This document shows positions 36,887-38,404 of a stretch of DNA of 38,404 bases, piece by piece (position 1 is the stretch's first letter; the number at the start of each line of letters is the position of its first letter). The stretch covers positions 1 to 38,404 of the forward strand of contig JAAZEB010000073.1 in assembly GCA_012512505.1 (NCBI GenBank), in the 5' to 3' direction. The notes beneath the pieces were generated by a model. It saw nothing but the letters and a program-made list of their open reading frames with translations. It did no database searches and had not been told where the DNA came from. The DNA comes from Armatimonadota bacterium. GTDB lineage: Bacteria; Armatimonadota; JAAZEB01. Position numbers and translations under genes: made by a program.

Positions 36887-37036
36887 CCTGGGAGAGTAGC
36901 GGGGTGCCCTGGCGACGTAGCCGCCCGGCCGAAGCCCGATTGCTCGGGCACTCCGGTCCGTTGCCTGGGAGAGTAACGGAGCGCCGCAGCGATGCGGCTT
37001 CCTAACCGCCGAAGCCCGATTGCTCGGGCACTCCGG
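36887..37036 (+). repeat. ~80-bp tandem direct repeat (2 copies) ending GAAGCCCGATTGCTCGGGCACTCCGG
   Basis: CCTGGGAGAGTARCGGRGYGCC at 36887 and 36964; CCGAAGCCCGATTGCTCGGGCACTCCGG at ~36929 and ~37009 exact. Confidence 0.85.
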
Positions 37037-37089
37037 CCATCCCTCCTGGAGGAATAACATCTCTCCGGCGGCGGACGCCTCCCACGCCG

Positions 37090-37106
37090 GCCGGCGTCCC
37101 GCCGGC
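37090..37106 (+). repeat. Hairpin core of the dispersed element (GCCGGCGTCCCGCCGGC)
   Basis: Exact 17-nt core. Confidence 0.8.
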
Positions 37107-37135
37107 CACTGCCCTGGACCGCGGCCACCCGCTGC

Positions 37136-37164
37136 TTGCGGGAAGATCCCGTCACTGCTATAAT
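37136..37164 (+). promoter_or_regulatory. Sigma70-type promoter for the MetRS-like gene
   Basis: TTGCGG (37136-37141), 17 nt, TATAAT (37159-37164). Confidence 0.65.
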
Positions 37165-37231
37165 GGGACCGTTGGGGTCTCCCAACGTTGGGTGGCGGCG
37201 GTGCGGGCATTGGATCAAGGAGAGGCGACGG

Positions 37232-38404
37232 ATGTCGGATAGTTACACGCCGGTCACTGCGCGCGACCGGGAACGGCCCACGTTCCCGAAGCGGGCGGTG
37301 GTCACCGGCGGCATGCCATATGGAAATAAGGACCTGCACTTTGGGCACGTCGGCGGCGTCTTTGTGTTCGCCGACGCGTTCGCGCGCTTCCTGCGCGACC
37401 GCATCGGCCCGGAGAACGTTATCTTCGTCTCCGGCACCGATTGCTACGGCTCGCCGATTGTGGAGGACCACCGCAAGCAAACGGAGGCGGGTCAGTTCCA
37501 CGGCAGCCTGGAGGAGTTCGTTCGCCGCAACCACGAACGTCAGCGCGCCACCCTGGCGGCCTACCGGATCAGCCTGGACACGTTCGCGGCCTCCGGCCTG
37601 GAGCCCTACCAGCCGATCCACCGCGAGTTCGGCGCCTGGATCTTGCAGACGCTTTACGCCCATGGGTACCTGCAGAAGCGCACCACGCCACAGTGGTACG
37701 ACGCCGAGCGGGGCACCTTTCTCAACGGCCGACAGGTAGTGGGCCGCTGCCCGGTGCTCGGCTGCAAATCGGAAAACGCCTACGCCGACGAGTGTTCCCT
37801 GGGCCACCAGTACGATCCGCAAGACCTGATTGACCCAAAGAGCACGCTGACCGGCAAGCGCCCTGAAATGCGCGACGTTACCAACTGGTATCTGAAGGTG
37901 GATGCGTTTCGCGAGGTGCTGCGCCCCTGGTACGAGTGGCTGCGCGAGACCGGCCAGTGGCGCCCCTTCGTCGTCAGCAGCGTGCTGGAGTGGTTCGAGC
38001 CCCCCACGATCCACGTCACCCGCAACCAGGCCGAAGCCCTGGAGGCGGTGCGGCCGCAGTTGCCGCCACACGAACTGCGCGAGGGGCAAGCGCAGTCGCT
38101 GCAGCTCGTCTTCGGGCGGCTGGAGGAGATGGAGCGCGCGCGCGCCATCCTGGGCGCCGCGGCGATCCGCTATCGGGTGGGCAAAACGCTGGTGCCGTTC
38201 CGGCTCACCGGCAACCTGGAGTGGGGCCTGCCGGCGCCGGCGATTGAGGGGCTGGAGGGGCTCACTTTCTGGGTGTGGCCGGAATCGCTGTGGGCACCGA
38301 TCTCCTTTACCGCCGCCTGCCTGGAGCAGCACGGCAGAGCGCGCGAGGAATGGCGCGAGTGGTGGTGCGCAAAGGCTGCCACGGTCTACCAGTTCATCGG
38401 CGAG
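37232..38404 (+). CDS. Divergent methionyl-tRNA synthetase-like class I tRNA ligase; partial, runs off the right edge
   Basis: Own translation from ATG 37232, open to the end: VVTGGMPYGNKDLHFGHVGGVFVFADAFARFLRDRIGPENVIFVSGTDCYGSPI...CPVLGCKSENAYADECSLGHQYDPQDLIDPKSTLTGKRPEMRDVTNWYLKV...LEWGLPAPAIEGLEGLTFWVWPESLWAPISF. MetRS-type fold motifs. Confidence 0.8.
   Translation, partial: MSDSYTPVTARDRERPTFPKRAVVTGGMPYGNKDLHFGHVGGVFVFADAFARFLRDRIGPENVIFVSGTDCYGSPIVEDHRKQTEAGQFHGSLEEFVRRNHERQRATLAAYRISLDTFAASGLEPYQPIHREFGAWILQTLYAHGYLQKRTTPQWYDAERGTFLNGRQVVGRCPVLGCKSENAYADECSLGHQYDPQDLIDPKSTLTGKRPEMRDVTNWYLKVDAFREVLRPWYEWLRETGQWRPFVVSSVLEWFEPPTIHVTRNQAEALEAVRPQLPPHELREGQAQSLQLVFGRLEEMERARAILGAAAIRYRVGKTLVPFRLTGNLEWGLPAPAIEGLEGLTFWVWPESLWAPISFTAACLEQHGRAREEWREWWCAKAATVYQFIGE

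Noticed and set aside
36887-37036. Possible CRISPR array
   Set aside because: Only two ~80-bp full-unit copies without unique spacers; a tandem duplication, no cas genes in the window.
36698-38332. 544-aa minus-strand ORF
   Set aside because: Antisense of the MetRS-like gene plus translation of intergenic repeats (SARAIGLRP...).

Overview
A 38.4 kb GC-rich bacterial window. Gene style suggests an Armatimonadota-like or similar environmental lineage, but this is inference only. From left to right it holds: (i) a minus-strand type IV pilus assembly operon pilM-pilN-pilO-pilP-like-secretin, running off the left edge, whose products carry unusual Gly/Pro/Met repeat tails and whose PilM has a long SPF/EA-rich insertion; (ii) a HAD hydrolase, a small Em/LEA group 1-like protein, two tandem TolB-like beta-propeller proteins, a Gfo/Idh/MocA oxidoreductase, a YhiN/HI0933 flavoprotein, GrpB and YjbQ; (iii) an OmpR-type response regulator and PAS histidine kinase pair, a cyclophilin-like protein and dUTPase; (iv) a roughly 17 kb carbohydrate-type accessory region with a GH106-like glycosidase, two different URO-D superfamily proteins, DUF4838, PcRGLX/YetA-like and DUF4091-like proteins and a lone acyl carrier protein, interrupted by hcp plus a Crp/Fnr regulator; (v) a multi-domain secreted protein and a divergent MetRS-like gene running off the right edge. 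Intergenic DNA carries several repeat types: a dispersed GGTCGGATCGCCGGCGTCCCGCCGGC hairpin element, a six-hairpin array at about 30.60-30.80 kb, a heptamer repeat overlapping a stop codon, and an 80 bp tandem duplication. Best candidates for a second look are the shared GMGGP tails of the pilus operon, the PilM insertion, the ACP/URO-D gene pair in the polysaccharide locus, the hairpin array, and the hcp-Crp/Fnr module with an FNR-like palindrome and a leaderless regulator promoter. All calls come from reading the sequence; no database search was run.
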